Source: Casuarius casuarius (taxonomy: Eukaryota; Chordata; Aves; Casuariiformes; Casuariidae). From it: DNA of 64,000 bases. The translations under genes were made by a program, and so were the position numbers. Location: contig PTFA01000010.1 in NCBI GenBank assembly GCA_003342895.1, positions 8,933,286 through 8,997,285 on the forward strand, read 5' to 3'. Each line of letters begins with the position of its first letter. Position 1 is the first letter of the stretch. This document shows positions 26,471 to 40,332 of this stretch, one piece after another. The notes beneath the pieces were generated by a model. That model did not search any database and was not told the origin of the DNA. It saw nothing but the letters and a program-made list of their open reading frames with translations.

Positions 26471-29400
26471 AGTCACTTCAAAGAATGTATCTATCTATTG
26501 TAGATATAACTTAATTACCTTTAAATAAATAGTCAGTATGCCTGCTACTACCAGTGCATCTGCAACAGAATAGCGTGTAGCACAGGCTACAGAAAAAAAG
26601 AAAACAAACAAATAAGCTCCATTTTATTTAAATACTCTGCTGATAAACTTCTCAGGAGCGTGAGGGTGCCAGGCCTGTATGACTAGCTCTTTTCAAGTTA
26701 ACTAGTTAAAGCTAGGTCATGGCAGTTTCAGAAGCAAATTTGGTAGCACTTCTTCAGTGGTTCTGCTTTGAAATTTTTACAGCTGATTTGAGCAAGAGGT
26801 AGAGTAAGAGGTTCTTGGAACCTACCCCAAGCCAGTGAATTAATCATCAAATGAACCAAAGAACATGATTAACTTCATCATATTCTAGTTTAAGTGCAAG
26901 GTCCACTGCTTTCAACTTCCTTCTGTAACAGCATCTCTGTATTGAGAACAAAAGGATAGAAAGTCCGTAAATTATTTCAGCATTGTCTGTTCCTTGCTGG
27001 AGGACTATTGTGAAATGCTCCCTGGGAGGAATTTTTCCCCATTACCTGTCATATGATGACATCATCCTCTATACAGACTTTTTAGAGACCTAGGAAATGT
27101 ATGCTCAACCTCAGGTATCCCTAACTTGTGCTTTGGTTGCATAAATATAAGAGATTTCTCTTCCACACAGGTTTACTTGGATTTCGGCGAAGTTGATGCA
27201 CTTTGACTCGTCACTTTTGCACAGGTTCCCAGTTTCAGGCAGTGTGTAGCTGTTCCAAGATGCTGACTGGCTTGGGGAAGGTGCTCAGAGCATTTGTGAG
27301 ATGCTCCCTTTTTTTGCTAGTAATGAAACATCCTTTCCCCTCTCTCCCTCCTTTTCCTCTCCAAGTACTTTTACCAAAAGGATTACAGCTTTAAGATCAT
27401 GGAGGTTTTAGACCAATCATGGCTGTAAGGATTTCATTTTCATTTCCTACTTCTCTGTGATCACATGTCCCATCCTTCCCGAAAGCCATTTCTTGGGAAT
27501 ATCCAGACTGTTCACTCCCACCGTATTCTTTAAGCAATACATCCTTTCTGGTTCAACCTTCTGGAGATTTTTACTATACTTTATAAATCATATATTCACT
27601 ATTCGTATTACTGGACTCTTAATTTTCAGTTTGCTGTGAGCCTTCCACAGGGAAAACACATGACATATTTGGTATCCAGAGTACTTTTTCTAAGTACTTT
27701 CGCCCTTCTCTTTCCCTTCTCTCCACTACCACCTTGTGTCAGATTTTGGTGTGTAGGTGCATGGTGGTAGGGAGGCAGTGCCACTATAGGAAGAATAAGA
27801 ATTTGTATAAAAAAGAATTGATTCACTTCATTTGTTACTGAAATTAGTGGGTTTTCACGAAGAGTTTATTCACTTGCATTCAACATGAAGGCAACATCTG
27901 AAAGCAGACCGCAAAGATGTACAGCATATCCAGTTAAAGACAAGCTGTGATGCAGCCAAGGTATCAGGGCCAACACACCTAACTGCGACCTTTTTTAAGA
28001 CCAGAAGTAGTCACGCACTAAGACATGTTTCTATAGATAGGGAGAGTGGAGAGTGAACTATCTTTTGCCAAAGACAGCAACAACAGTTTTGCTTTTCCAA
28101 AGAGTTTATTCTCAAGGTTTCGTATTCACAGTTTGCAAGTGAAAGAAACAAAAATATCTGATGTAAAGAGAAGGATAAGAGGCCTAGAATGGCTTTTGTT
28201 ACGTCAGTAGTTGCTGGGGAAGCAAGCCATGTTTCTGAGAGGCTGTGACAATGAAGAAACCTGCTTGCTCAGGCTCTCTGGATTACTAAATGAGAAGAAT
28301 CTAATTCCTTTTTGTGCCTTTATCTGTGAGTGTTCATGATCTCTGTGTTAAAGTGTCTTTCTTACCTGTGAGATATTACCTGAAGGCTGACAACACCAGG
28401 CCTACCAGTGGCATGCTGAGATGATGGTTGAGGACCCAATAAGGAGGGGAAGGGTGCCACCTGCTGAATGGCTAACCCTGTTCCTTGCTGGTTTGTAAAG
28501 GTCAAGTACCAGCCTAATCCACTATGCTGCACAGCTCTGAAAATGATCCCTGCAAGATGCTGAACGTGAACAAAAGAAACCCTGTTATTTCTAATAGCCA
28601 TGCCCAACAGAGAGCAGGGAAGGAGGGCAGAGCAGTTGGAGACCCTCAAGATTTGTTATGTCTGTTCAAATGGATCAGTTTAAGTTTTCTATCTGTCTCT
28701 GCTCCTTCTGTAGCTGTCATTACTGTAGTCATGGAGTGTTGGACAATTTCGAGTGCTTTCTATTGGTAAGACCCTTTGCAATAAGTGAGAGTTGTGTTAT
28801 TGTTTGAGAAATGGCTCTCGAGACCTGGTCTAAAACACGAGCTGCTGCATCGTTCTTCCAACACCTCCATGTCAGCTGTGACCTTCCTTCAAAGAAAACA
28901 TCTGCTCAGTAAGCAATGATCATGCCAAAAATTAAACATAAGCCTGCCTGGTCCTGCTCCTCATTACTATTTAAAAAATTTTTTTTTTTTAACTTCTTGG
29001 ACTCATAGTCAAAGGGGCTTAGGAGTGAGGGATAAGGTAGAAGGGTTAATTGCTGCTGCAATGACAGGTTTTTCCTGCTTTTTGTTTTGTTTTGTCTTTT
29101 TTTTAAAAAAAAACACTGCTTGTGGCATTCTTTTCTAATCTACTTTCTAAAATGTCTGGTGCTGAGAGATGTATTTATCCATAATGATGAACACATGGTT
29201 TATGCTGCCTAGGTATTATATATCCACACATTTCACAGGCATGCATTGTTTTAGGTAAGTAAGTGATGCAGCTTTTTTTCAACTTTGGGGGAGTTTCCTG
29301 GATCAAAAATCTGTGTCCACAAGGGCTTCTGCTGATGGCCACAAGCACTAAAGAAGGCCACATATCTGAAAGTGCTTCTGGTTATATGCCTTTTAACTGA

Positions 29401-32400
29401 ATCAATTTAAGAGCTCAGTTTGGAGTTACAATTTTATTAATATTTGATGGTAATGAGCCACTCTCTGTGACTCAAACTTCATTCTCAGATGTGTGCCAGG
29501 TTTTACCTGCTCTGTCCATGGAGCAATTGACAGTGTTGCAAAAAGAGTCAGCCACCATCATGCCTAATTTTCTGGAATAATGTTCTGTATTGACTCAAGA
29601 AAAATTATTCCCAAAGTGAAGGGTAACCCAGCAAGGCAGATGACTTAAACTAACCAGGTGACTTCCCTATTATCATTATTTGCTGGACTGTAAACTTAAG
29701 AATGGTACCAGAAAGCTCTTGAAAGCTAGACTTTGGTTTGATCAGTTAGGTAGCTTGTATGTTTTTTGCAGGACCCATTAAGTATTGTAATGGATCATGT
29801 TCTAAAGGTAACTGTATCTTTTAAAACACTCTACACTCTATTAAGGACTCATCAGCCAAAGTGTGGATTTAGGTGGTGGCAAATGGAGGAAAACTATAGC
29901 ACTTTGTAAATGTCAAAGTGCGTTCTAACTCAGAGTAAGATGAAGTCTCTTCACCCATCTAAGAAGAAAAAAACTATGCTTCAATGTAATGAATATCTTC
30001 GGTAGAATTTAGCATGCATAGAATACTTAAAAGTGGGGGAAGCTTTACTCCTCTGGGTTGTCAGGTCTGTTTTGAGAAGGTGTTAAGAAGGTATCGTTCT
30101 AAATTACTTGGCAGCTGCCAAAAGTATTCTTGAATAATTTGGACTGGCGTCTAAAAGGGAGTGTTTCATTCTGTGTAGGTAAGCATGGAAAAATAAATGA
30201 AAAGCTTAACAGTGATACCACAGAGTATATCTCCAAGCCCACATCAGAGCAGAAAAAGAACTGCTAAGGTGGGAAAAAAATCCACTATGGATGTTGCTGA
30301 CTGTGATTTTTGTCATGTGTTTGAATGGCTTAGAGCTGTAGAACAAGGCTCCAGTTGTCAGAATATGAAGTCCTGCTGCTTCAGAGGTGTCAAATTATTA
30401 CTCCTCAGCTGGAAGAAACAGGGCTGCAGTGCCAGAAGCCTGTAGACTTTGGCCCATGTCTTATCCACAGCTGGCACGTGTTCTCTGTTGTTCTTAAAAA
30501 AAAAAGCTTTTACTTTTCATTTAGAGAGGAGACTACATTGTTGATGTTGCTATTATTGAAGGAGTAAAAACCTTCATCTGAATGGGATCACACAATCAGA
30601 AGACTGGCCATGAGGTAAGGAACTTGTCATCTCTAGGCTGGCAGGGTTAACTCTGGTTCAGATAAAAGCAACTGAAAGTTGCTTCCATTTGATGGCTGGG
30701 AATGGCCTACTGTCTTTGAAATAGCTTGGTTATTTTTGTTTATTTCAAATGTTTCCAGATGGATCTATTCTTTGGGTAAAAATGAACATGAGGGTAGGAA
30801 CTCACAAGCCCCTTCAGTCATCAGCTGATGTAGAAGGATTACACTTCTCCATTCAGGTCATCAGTAAAATGTGCCGAAACTGGAAGTGGCTTGCACAAGT
30901 GTTATCCCTGCTGTGTCAGTTCTGTAGGTGAGAAGAGGACTTAGCTGTCCAGTTCAGCCAGAAGTACATTCAAATCAAAAGTTCTTTGCTCAGCTCAACA
31001 CCAACATTGTCACTGTTTTGTCAAAACTTATGATGAAAGGAGGATTTCTGCATTGAATGTTGTCACTCCTCAGTCAGCCCCTGAGGTCATCTGGCTGCCT
31101 AGCAGTAACAACATTCATGACATCTACTGACATTGTTCCCAGTCATCCTCAAAAATCCACAGGCAAGAGTCTGCATACTGTTAAAGCACCTCTCACCTTG
31201 GGATCTGAGCAACTTAGCTCATTGCCTAACCTAGCCTGAGATCAGTAAGAGGCAAGGCAAACAAGGTTTTGTGCGTGCAACCCATTTAGTAGCTTTAAGA
31301 GAAGCTTTCATGAACCTGCCTTTTCTAAAAATAAGTCAAGAGATCTCTCAAGAGTACCCTAATTGACTGGCAAATTTACAATACTGCTTACTCTGACTGA
31401 GATTTCAATATAAAGAGCTTTCCAAAGAAGGGCTTTCTCCAAGAGTTTTGCACTTTGGCTTCTCTCTGCAGCCAGGAAATTCAGAGATACCACAGAAATA
31501 TGGAGTCTGATTTTTGGCTAAGGTTCAGGCCAATTCTTTTATTAACCAAGCTAATTTACTCATTCCTAGTTACACTGAATAAAACAAGATGGCTTTCTTT
31601 TAATCAAATCCAAGGGCCAACAGGCAGCAATCGCTCTCTGTAACCCCTGCCATTCAGGCCTTAATGGCACATACCCATTTTGAAAAGTTGCTTTGTCACA
31701 GCAGCTGCAGGAAGGGAAGTGGAATTCTCCATTGCAATGCATTGGTTTTACTGTAGGGAAGGCAAATTAAGATTCCTTTGAGGTAGGTCTGCTAGAGAGA
31801 TGAAGCTAATATCATTTTACTGCAGTGAAATTTTTGAGGCTATTGCCTAAGTTTTACTCAATGTGCCCTGTTCCAACTCTCGCTGTCCTGGAATTGTCCT
31901 AGTGGGGCAATATTCCAGGAACAAAGGTAAGGGGAATTTTACTGTTTGACCTTTTTCTTTGACTGAGCCAAAGTTTTTCTCAGAGTTTTGCCTTCCTAGA
32001 CTTGTCTTTGGAAGTGTTGCAGTGAATAGGGATTTCTCGCTGTTTATTGCATTCTTCCCTCTAGCTTCCATCCTTAATGAGATTTGGGCTTGAAAACAGG
32101 TGTTTAGGCCATACTTCCAACTTCCAAATTCAAGCTCCCTGTTTCTGACAGCTATGAATTCATTCCTCCTCACTCAGGAAATTCTTGTCTGCTTCCGTTC
32201 ATCCGTCTCGGTCTAAAAACCAGCCAGAGGGACCCCAATTGTTCTCATCGTTGGAATTCCTCAGATAGAAGACAGACAAATACATTTGTAATAAAAGAGA
32301 AATTTTCACATCCTGCACTTCTCTTACAGACTGCCTGTGCCAGCACCATTTCATGCTCAGAATAAGCCATAAATCCAGAGGGGAAGCCTTTTTTTAGATG

Positions 32401-33497
32401 ATAACCGTGTTTTTATTTTCTTGGAAATACTTTATTATTTCAGAAACTGGAATTTAAGCAATGTAGATAGTGGAGGCAGTGTTTCATTTGAAGTTACACA
32501 GAGCACAGCTTCTACAGCTCCAAGTGATAGACTTATGGCTACGAAGGTGACATTAATAAATAAAACAACACAGACAGGGTAAGGCTTATTAAAAATTACA
32601 TCTTCCACTGTCTAAACATGACTTTAATATGAGTCAATGCTGTTTTCACAGCTTGGTTCACAGCTTGACCATGGTGGTGGTCCATTAAGGAAAGATATAA
32701 ATAATTAACATGTCCCTCTAGATTGCAAAAAGAAGGTCTGCTTTGTGTCATGCCATGGCTCTGTGGCCAAGAAAAGAGACCTGTTACACTACACACTATG
32801 AACAAGAATATCTAGCTATGCAGCCCTGTATGTCTGCAGGGCTGACTCTTTTGTCTATAAAAATGATTAATTTAGGAAAATTCTAAAGAAATTCTTCACT
32901 GGGTTCACAGCCAAGATTTTTTTTTAAATATACACAACTAACAAAATGCAGCTCTGAACCAAAACGCTTCTGAATTCATTATTCACATTTGGCCAGTTCT
33001 GACTTGAAGTATATATCTTGCTGCCAGACTGAATTGGCTAGTAGTTGAGCAAAGGAATGGGTCATTTTAAAAATGAATCTGTTTCTCAAGAGCAATTATG
33101 CTGAAAGTGGGAGCAGGGGAGGTTGAGAAGGATGGTTCCAGGAATAATCTGCATGTCTCCAAGTGTATAAATAAAACTATAAGGCTGCATGCCGATGGTT
33201 GTAGAATGAGAGTGGGTTTCTTAGGAAAGCATGTTAGATCTCCCCAAGTGTACACTTGAAGGGTTGACTTCAGTTCTCCAAGCATCCACTTCAAAATAAA
33301 AGATTGTTTGGAAGAAATAGGTGAAAATTCCACCAGGCTTGTCTCAACTTTTCATCTTTCTTTTAAAGAGTGAGAGAGAAAATGAGAGAAAAAAAGTGAT
33401 CCATTCACACGGCCACATAGTTTGAAATATTATATGTTTTTATGAAGTATGGAGAGCAAAGATCCATTAGGAATCTATACAAGAATTAAAAATCTTG
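26471..33497. other. Gene-less stretch
   Basis: No gene or mobile element is recognised. Low-complexity features include a T-rich block at 28982-28991 and a (TTTTG)n/T run followed by an A run at about 29080-29114. One exon-like open segment on the minus strand (about 28366-28526) ends exactly at a strong donor site, but it has no recognisable protein similarity and is listed only as an observation. Confidence 0.6.
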
Positions 33498-33890
33498 TCA
33501 CACCATCAATTTCTTCATGGTGTCTAAGTCAAGAATCTTACCAGCAGGTGTAGATAATTCATCATCTTGTTGTTTGCTTATTTGCTGCCCACCCATCCCA
33601 GAAGCTCCTGCATTTCAATATCCAAGTAATTGTTTTATCGATTGTAATTAGAATAAGGAACCTTTTTCTCTGGGAACTTCATGGCTCCTGCAATAACGAT
33701 ATCATTCCCCTGTGTGAGTACCCAAGCAACCTGATGCAAATCTTACTTGAGATGAATAGTACTTGATGCCTACTGGGAGTGAAGCAGAATGGTTGACATC
33801 ACTCCATAGCCATGCAAACTCAATTTATAGAGCTACCTTAAGGCACGGCATAGATGGACTCCAGAGGACACCTGTGGTGTAGCATTCTTT
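33498..33890 (-). pseudogene. Decayed aldo/keto reductase-like C-terminal half
   Basis: Aldo/keto reductases are NAD(P)H-dependent TIM-barrel oxidoreductases. On the minus strand, several motifs of that superfamily appear in the right order across three frames. VHLCRA (about 33855) resembles VHPIxA. ALxIEFAWLWSDV (33836-33795) resembles the 'ALQIEYSLWSRDV' strand, with the Q codon now TAA. GIKYYSS (about 33770-33750) resembles 'GIxxxAYSPLG'. QVAWVLTQGNDIVIAG (33733-33686) resembles 'LALAWVLAQGxDIVPIPG'. NYLDIE (about 33631-33614) resembles the 'LDIEL' strand. TMKKLMV precedes a TGA ending at 33498. Stops, frame changes and a missing stretch of about 50-60 codons between GIKYYSS and QVAWVL show it is dead. 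A good acceptor (polypyrimidine then TGCAG) lies at about 33895, so it may be the last exon of an unprocessed gene and not a retrocopy. The similarity was judged by eye and could be overestimated. Confidence 0.4.
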
Positions 33891-36800
33891 GGCTGCAGAG
33901 GAGGTTATTTTGTATGAAGAGGCATGGGTGGAGGGCTATTAGCAGTGAAGTATAGAGGCTTATTTTGTTAATATACAACCCCAATTGGCTGTTTCATTAT
34001 TACAGTTGATAACCTATACTTATAAGAAAAAGCTAGAAAGATTTTCTTGAACTGCCATTCGTATTATTGTCCATTTGGTAAGATACAGTATTGCTTGCCC
34101 AGCCCTAAACTACTGGGAGAAATGAGCTGACAATTATTCTGCACTGAAAATATCTCTGTTTTCAGTAAACATTTTCCTTTTCTGGGAAACAAGAAAAGTG
34201 AGTATCTGTGATCAGAGCCAGCCCATCCCTTCTTCCTTGTTGCACAAAAAAAGGCATCTTCACATGACATTGAGCCTAGCCCCAGGCTAAATACAAAGGT
34301 AATGCATTTAACATAAATGCATGCAAATGTTCAGAGTTAATACCATTTTTGTTACTAAAGCTAGAATTTAGACCCTATTTACAATGCAAATGAGTAAGAG
34401 AGCACTGTTAGTGTAAGTCCCTAGGCATTGATCTTGCACTGAACAGAATATGGATGGAGTTTTGGGTCCATGCAGGGCAGGGCAGTGGCTTGACCCAATA
34501 TATGTTCTTACATGTTCAGAGCCATACAAGATGAGAACAAAAAGGCACAGATCTGTATTCATCAGAGCACATTAAATTAGCTGAGCTGGCCGTACAAAAG
34601 GTCATCTCACTTTTTGTTACTGAGATTTTTCTTCTTTTTTGTGTCTGCATAGATCTGAATGATGAAAATAAACCCAATTAGTTTTTGAGGTCATTTTACT
34701 TTGATTTCTCAATGCTACAAAGTCTGGATTTCAGATATGGGGAAGCAATGTGTAATTTTTTAAAGACTACTGGAGTAAAATCAAAATCACGGAAATACTC
34801 CATTAGTCTGTGAAAATAAATCTCCTTTAAGAAACCTTTTATTTTTAAATAGTTTAGAGTCAACAGGCTCCAGTTGGTCCAGTTGTTCTCTGTGCACTCA
34901 GCTGTCAATCCACAATGAAACCTGAATGAAGAATAGATATTGAATTGTTTCAGATTAAAGAGCTTGCTTATTTATTAGCTGGGTTGACAGTCCTTGACGT
35001 GTTACCCAAAAAGAAAAAAAAAGTTAAGAGGAATTTAGGGTTGTAAATATGACATTAATAATGTAAAATAAAACGTATTGTGGTGAGGTAATAACTATCC
35101 ATTAATCGAACATATAAACCCAGCAAATTCAAACTATACATTAACCTTGAAAGGTAGCCAAACATATTAAGTTACAGAAATGCTCAGAATAGCCTCCAAA
35201 CAGTTTTGTGCTGGGATTACACCATTCAGTAACAATATTATGATTAAAACAATGTAAAGACTGTTTTCAAGATTTGATTAAACTGGTACTTAACAGTGTC
35301 TTTCATTTTTGCCTATCCTTGCCTGACTTCGTTGTGGCAATACAGAATGGAATTGAACTTCTTTGGGTGTCTCAGTTGTGTTTCCATATTTTCAATTTCT
35401 ATTAAATTAGAATCTTAATTTTTTACTTCCTAGGTTTTTAATGCTCGCTTTGAGGATAACTGCAGCACCCCTGACTACTGGGGCCAGGGATGAAGGAAAT
35501 GGGAAACAAGCACAGGGAGGGCACGGTGTCTAAAAAGCATGGGAAAAGATCATGAGACATGTAGCTGGATACAAGGAAAAAGGGGGAGGAGGAATGGAAG
35601 CGAGGTAGAAATGAAGGGTGTCATCAGGGAAAAAGGCAGGACTGGGCTGACGGACACATGAAACTAAGGATGACAGTAAGCAGTAAATGATGAGGGTGTC
35701 TTTTACCCATTAAAAAAAAAATTACAACTGTTTAATTTTTTCCTCAACAAATGACATTGCCATGTAATTTATCTTGTAGAACAAAATCTTCATTTCTGGT
35801 TCCATCCATCATTCATTACCTTCACAGCCTTCCAAGGTAAAAGCCATGGCCTTTGATGGTTACTGCAGGTAAGCTAGAGCTCCTCTTTCACAAACTCTGT
35901 ACACTCGCCTGATTAAAACTTTTGTGATTTGACAGCTAAAGCTTGTTTAGAAAATAAGATTTTCCAGAGATTAGCTAACAATTCCCAGCATTTTTTCCCA
36001 TTTTCGTTTGACCTCTGAAAAGAAAACTTGACAAATATCTACATCTTAAAAAGTAAACCCGAAGAAATGAACCTTGGATATTTTGGAAAGTAATATTGAG
36101 GGACCCCAGACAATTTCCTAGTGCTATGTAACCCTTCCTATTTTTCCACCTCACACCATTCAGATTTGACTTGGTTTCTTGAGATTTGCAGATGTCAAAG
36201 CAAAATTGAAAATAAACATTTTTTAGGAGACTTTAAGAGCCCACGATGTACAATAAAAGCCCATTTCTATTACCCTTTGACTATCAACAGCAGAAATTAA
36301 GAAGGAATCATGCAGATGAGTTCCTACATATTGTTACTAGTCTGCTTAAACAAAAGGTTAGAGGAAAGGGGTAGCAGAGGTAAGCCCAGCTTTCCCTGCT
36401 ACCCTGTTAAAAACAGTTTTCCTCAACCATTATCCTGGTTTTCCCAAGAAAACCATCATTTTAACTTTCCTATGTTTTCACATGCTACTGAGCTCATTAG
36501 GTGGACATTGGAAGAGCATGTTGCCAAACCAGAAGTTTATGGGCCACAAACTTTCCAAACAATACATGGGGCAGAACTAGAATCACGCAGACAAGGACCT
36601 GTCTTCTTTGGAAAGAAGTTTCTTCTCTAACATTGGCTCACCAGATGACCAGGTTAACCAGGAGAGTCAGAATTCAGATCAGATGTACAGACTGAAACAC
36701 AGGCCTAGTTCTTACAAGCCCAGTCACCAGGCTCTCAATCTGCTACAATATGATTCACCGCACAAGTACCTGTATGGCTGGAAGAAGCTGAGCTCAGGCT

Positions 36801-38608
36801 GTCCATCATATGGATTTGGCAAGCCTGTAGTCTGTAAGTCCATGGTCAGAAGCACACAACTCCATAGGAGGATGGGATCAGAAGGCTCACAGAACATCTG
36901 GAGGACCCACTGGGGAGGACACTGACTCCAGTGAGATTAAGAAAATATTTTAACATTCATTTATTTGTCTTCTAGTTTTTAGTCTTTTAGTATTAGTACC
37001 TTCAAATAAGGGGACAGGGTGTGAGTTGGGGGGAAGAGCGCAGCACAACTCACAGAAAAAATTTCCCATAGCTGCAGAAGCTAAGGTGTATCATAAAATC
37101 AGGAGAACTGGCAACATGGTATTTTGATCAGCTTCAGCCACGAGTCAAAAACATGAATATAAGGCCTACTTATCCACACCTATGACATGACGTTAAGACA
37201 TTATGTAAGATCTAGTAGACCAATCATTCCATTCCTATTCATAAACACTACTTTAATGCTCTGCCAACACATTCTACTGAGAAAACACAGAGAACTCAGA
37301 TCATTCAGTGGACTTGAGATTATACTGCTTTGGAAATCTGTGCCTCAGTTTGAAATGCCATTAAATGTTAGCAACCACTTGCACTCAGCAGCACTTTCTC
37401 AGTAGGAAACAAGAAATAGAATAAATTTTTGTTGGGCAGTGTAAGTAACATGAGGCATTATGTTTCTGTGCCCCTCCCTGTTTCTATAGCACCTTGCTGA
37501 CCCCATACTGAGTGAAGCCTTTTTTATACTACCACAATCAAAACAATACTGCTGCTCATACTATTATTGCCACCAATAAATAGAGAAGAATTACATTGTG
37601 TGCTGCATCACCTAGCTGTTCAACTCCAACCTTTTAATATTCATGTGTGTCCTTTAGGCTTTTTAATGTTTATAACTTTTTTGTTTGTTTGTTTAAAGAA
37701 ACTGAAATTTTGGCAAGCAATTTGTTGGACTCCAGTCTTAAGCAGTAAATTTTCAGCTAACTTGGTCTTTCAATTCTTCCTGATTTATTTCTCTATCCTG
37801 TCAAATAGAGGGACAGGAGAAGTGATGGAAACCACAAGCTGGATTCATGAGAGTCCAAGCAAATAACAGCAAGGCTACAACCTCTTAGACATCCTGGTTG
37901 GTAGCAAACCTAGCAAACCTCTTAGAGACTTACCATATCTGGGGAGGAGAGTTGTGAATTTATTATAATGAAGTGTATGAAATGTGCTTTCTACCTTAGA
38001 GTCTGCTTGTTCCTTTGCCAATCACCCTTCTGTGAACAACACTAAAAGAAAAAAGCAAATGCAAACAGCTGTAGTGCCGGTATGTACCCTGCTGCATCTA
38101 CCACTAGCTCCTTCTAGTCTCTAGTATGTTTTTTCCTTACATCATTCAGAAGAAAAGAAAAACAAAATAGCAAGACATAATATCTTATAATGTTGTTCAC
38201 AATCAGAAGGCTTATATATTTAACTGAGAACCATGACTAGAAAATGACCTAATCTTAAATTGATTCTTAAATTATTTTCTTCATCAGAAAGGAAACTTTT
38301 CTGTTCCTTGATGCTTCTCATTAAATTAGACTTACTGTTAAAATATAAATAACCAGTAAATGTGCAATGCACCAAACATATTGAATTTATTTCATATAAC
38401 CAACAAACAGAATAGTGATTTATAGTAACAAGTGAGGTTTAAGTATCTTTAAAAGGGGGGTATTTAAACCACCAAGAATCAACAGACTATGATGGAAATA
38501 AGAATTATTTCTAAATAGATTCTTTGGTTTTATATTTAGGAAATAAGAGCAAAAGAAGATAAGGTGGTCATTATATCATAATTCTTATGATATGTAAATA
38601 TGACTTAC

Positions 38609-38675
38609 CAATTTCAAAAATGAGGTCGCAGTATTTGGAATCTAAACCCTGCAGGCAACTTTGAAAAATTTCAGG
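38609..38675 (-). other. Candidate 67-bp exon (possibly aldo/keto reductase-like)
   Basis: On the minus strand the segment is preceded by a good acceptor (CTTTATACTTTCAG) and followed by a strong donor (TTG|GTAAGTC). Only one frame is open; it starts at a codon boundary and ends with one extra base. It reads PEIFQSCLQGLDSKYCDLIF and a few more residues. The pattern S-(C)-L-x-x-L-x-x-x-Y-x-D-L recalls the aldo/keto reductase helix 'SLKxLxxDYxDLYxxH', which lies upstream of the motifs seen at 33.5-33.9 kb. Open frames this short are common by chance, and pseudo-exons with good splice sites occur in any long intron. Nothing here fixes a start or stop codon. Confidence 0.3.
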
Positions 38676-40288
38676 CTGAAAGTATAAAGGAAATATAAAG
38701 TATTACAGAAATGAAGAATCAGTTTAATGATAGCTTTTCATACCCACATCGACTGCAAAGTCATGCTTACCATTGCTGTTGTTAAGGTGATTCTTCAAAA
38801 GCTGTGTTGTCCCTGTGATTGTAGGTTTTCTTTTAATGCAGACAGTCACACTGTAATCCAATGAAAATGTCTTTGACTTTTTTGAGTTTTTACTTTTAAA
38901 AATCACACTATGGATGCTGTACATGCTTTTTTGTAGTATATTATCACGATTTTTTTTCCCAAAACAGGTGGTCTGCCATTCTGGAAAAGCTGAGTGAAAT
39001 TACAGTGATTTGGAATGTGAGAGGACACTGTAACTATACAAAATAAACTCCTTCAGCGTACTGTACAGATCAGAGTATTCTGCTTCTATTTAGCAGAAAG
39101 TTTTCAAAGGTACAAGTTATTTTTCACTATGTTCAGTATTCTATAGTAAAAAACTATACAGTCTAAATCCTGACCTTTTTTTGTATGCGTTTTATCATCT
39201 TGAATGTTCCAGTCACATAGTATTTTGGCACAAGGCCCTTGTTTCTTAATGTATAGCAATACAGGAAAGCCTGTCTCACTTACTTTAGTAGTTAGACAAT
39301 GTTTAATCAATGAGGCAAAGAAACAGCTATTTTTTCTGGTGCCAGGTATTCAGGATAGACTAACTGTCTCCTTCTAGTCATCAAATACTGACATTTTTTT
39401 TCCTTAACTTCTCTGCAGCAGCGATCTATTTTTATTTCTTTCAAATGAATTCTGGCACATTTAATTAAAGTATATAAAGAACTTGGAATCTCTGACTCCC
39501 TGCAAATGAACAATATTCTTTGCATGTTAAGATATTTGAGATACTAGTAATTACCCCAGAGAATTAGGGCTTGAAGTCTCAGATAAGTGGAGTATCGCAG
39601 TATTTGCTACCAAAGCCAAGCAAAGTATTTTAGTTACAGGCAGGTGGAATATTTGACCATAGGAAAGGGTTAATGGGGTTTGATAAATCTTAGGGTTGAC
39701 CAGTATACACATTTTTTATGTGTGTTTTGATTTGGTTGTGGTAAGCATCTGCATACTCAGAACCTCTTGAGTATAAAATGGAGGTGAAAGTGTTGTTTCC
39801 TTTGTAATTCTGTAGAAATGCACCCACTGATATCATGGGCTGTCAACATAATTTGTATATAAATTATCTTCTGTCTCTTCCACTTAAACTTTTAGCCAGA
39901 GACAGTGTATGAAGCTATGTTCCTTTGGCATTGCAGTATTCCAATTCTTACTGGAAAATGACTGCACTTACACAGAAACTGAAAAAAGGGAAATGGTTGG
40001 TTCTGCTGTTGGTTACTGCTGAAGACTGATAAAGGGCTAGGGGTAGGTAGCAGAGGTTTCTCTGTAAACTGGAAGAGACATCCTGAAAATGCGTCAAAAT
40101 GGACTGAATGGTTTGCAGTTCATCATGAACTATTAACATTCCTCTAAAGGGAGGTGGCCTGCATTCATTACAGCAAAGGTAACTAAAACCTGGTCTGCTT
40201 CAGTAGACTACAGTGAAGTCTTTCTACTCCTGCATACAACGTATAGGTCTGAAGAGCAGTTTTGACATGGATTTCTGAATTTACTTAC

Positions 40289-40332
40289 TTTTCCGACCAA
40301 CAGGATGACTTTTTTGTTGCCCCACTGACTTG
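40289..40332 (-). other. Candidate 44-bp exon or pseudo-exon
   Basis: Minus strand: an unusually long polypyrimidine tract (T13) then CAG, 44 bp open in all three frames, then AAAA|GTAAGTAA. Length and phases (two bases in, codon boundary out) are the same class as the 41-bp segment at 44.7 kb, so the two could substitute for each other but not be joined without a frame shift. The T-run could simply be a homopolymer that mimics an acceptor. I recognise no protein. Confidence 0.2.

Noticed and set aside
36300..36385. Plus-strand protein-like segment (RRNHADEFLHIVTSLL) after CAACAG
   Set aside because: A stop precedes the only good donor (CAGAG|GTAAGCC), and the upstream tract is a weak acceptor. 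No homology is recognised.
37938..38053. Minus-strand segment with an excellent acceptor (TTGCTTTTTTCTTTTAG), donors and an AATAAA downstream, considered as the next or terminal exon after 38.6 kb
   Set aside because: In the phase required it reads only six codons before TGA, it matches no protein, and two alternative donors disagree. It was left out of the model.
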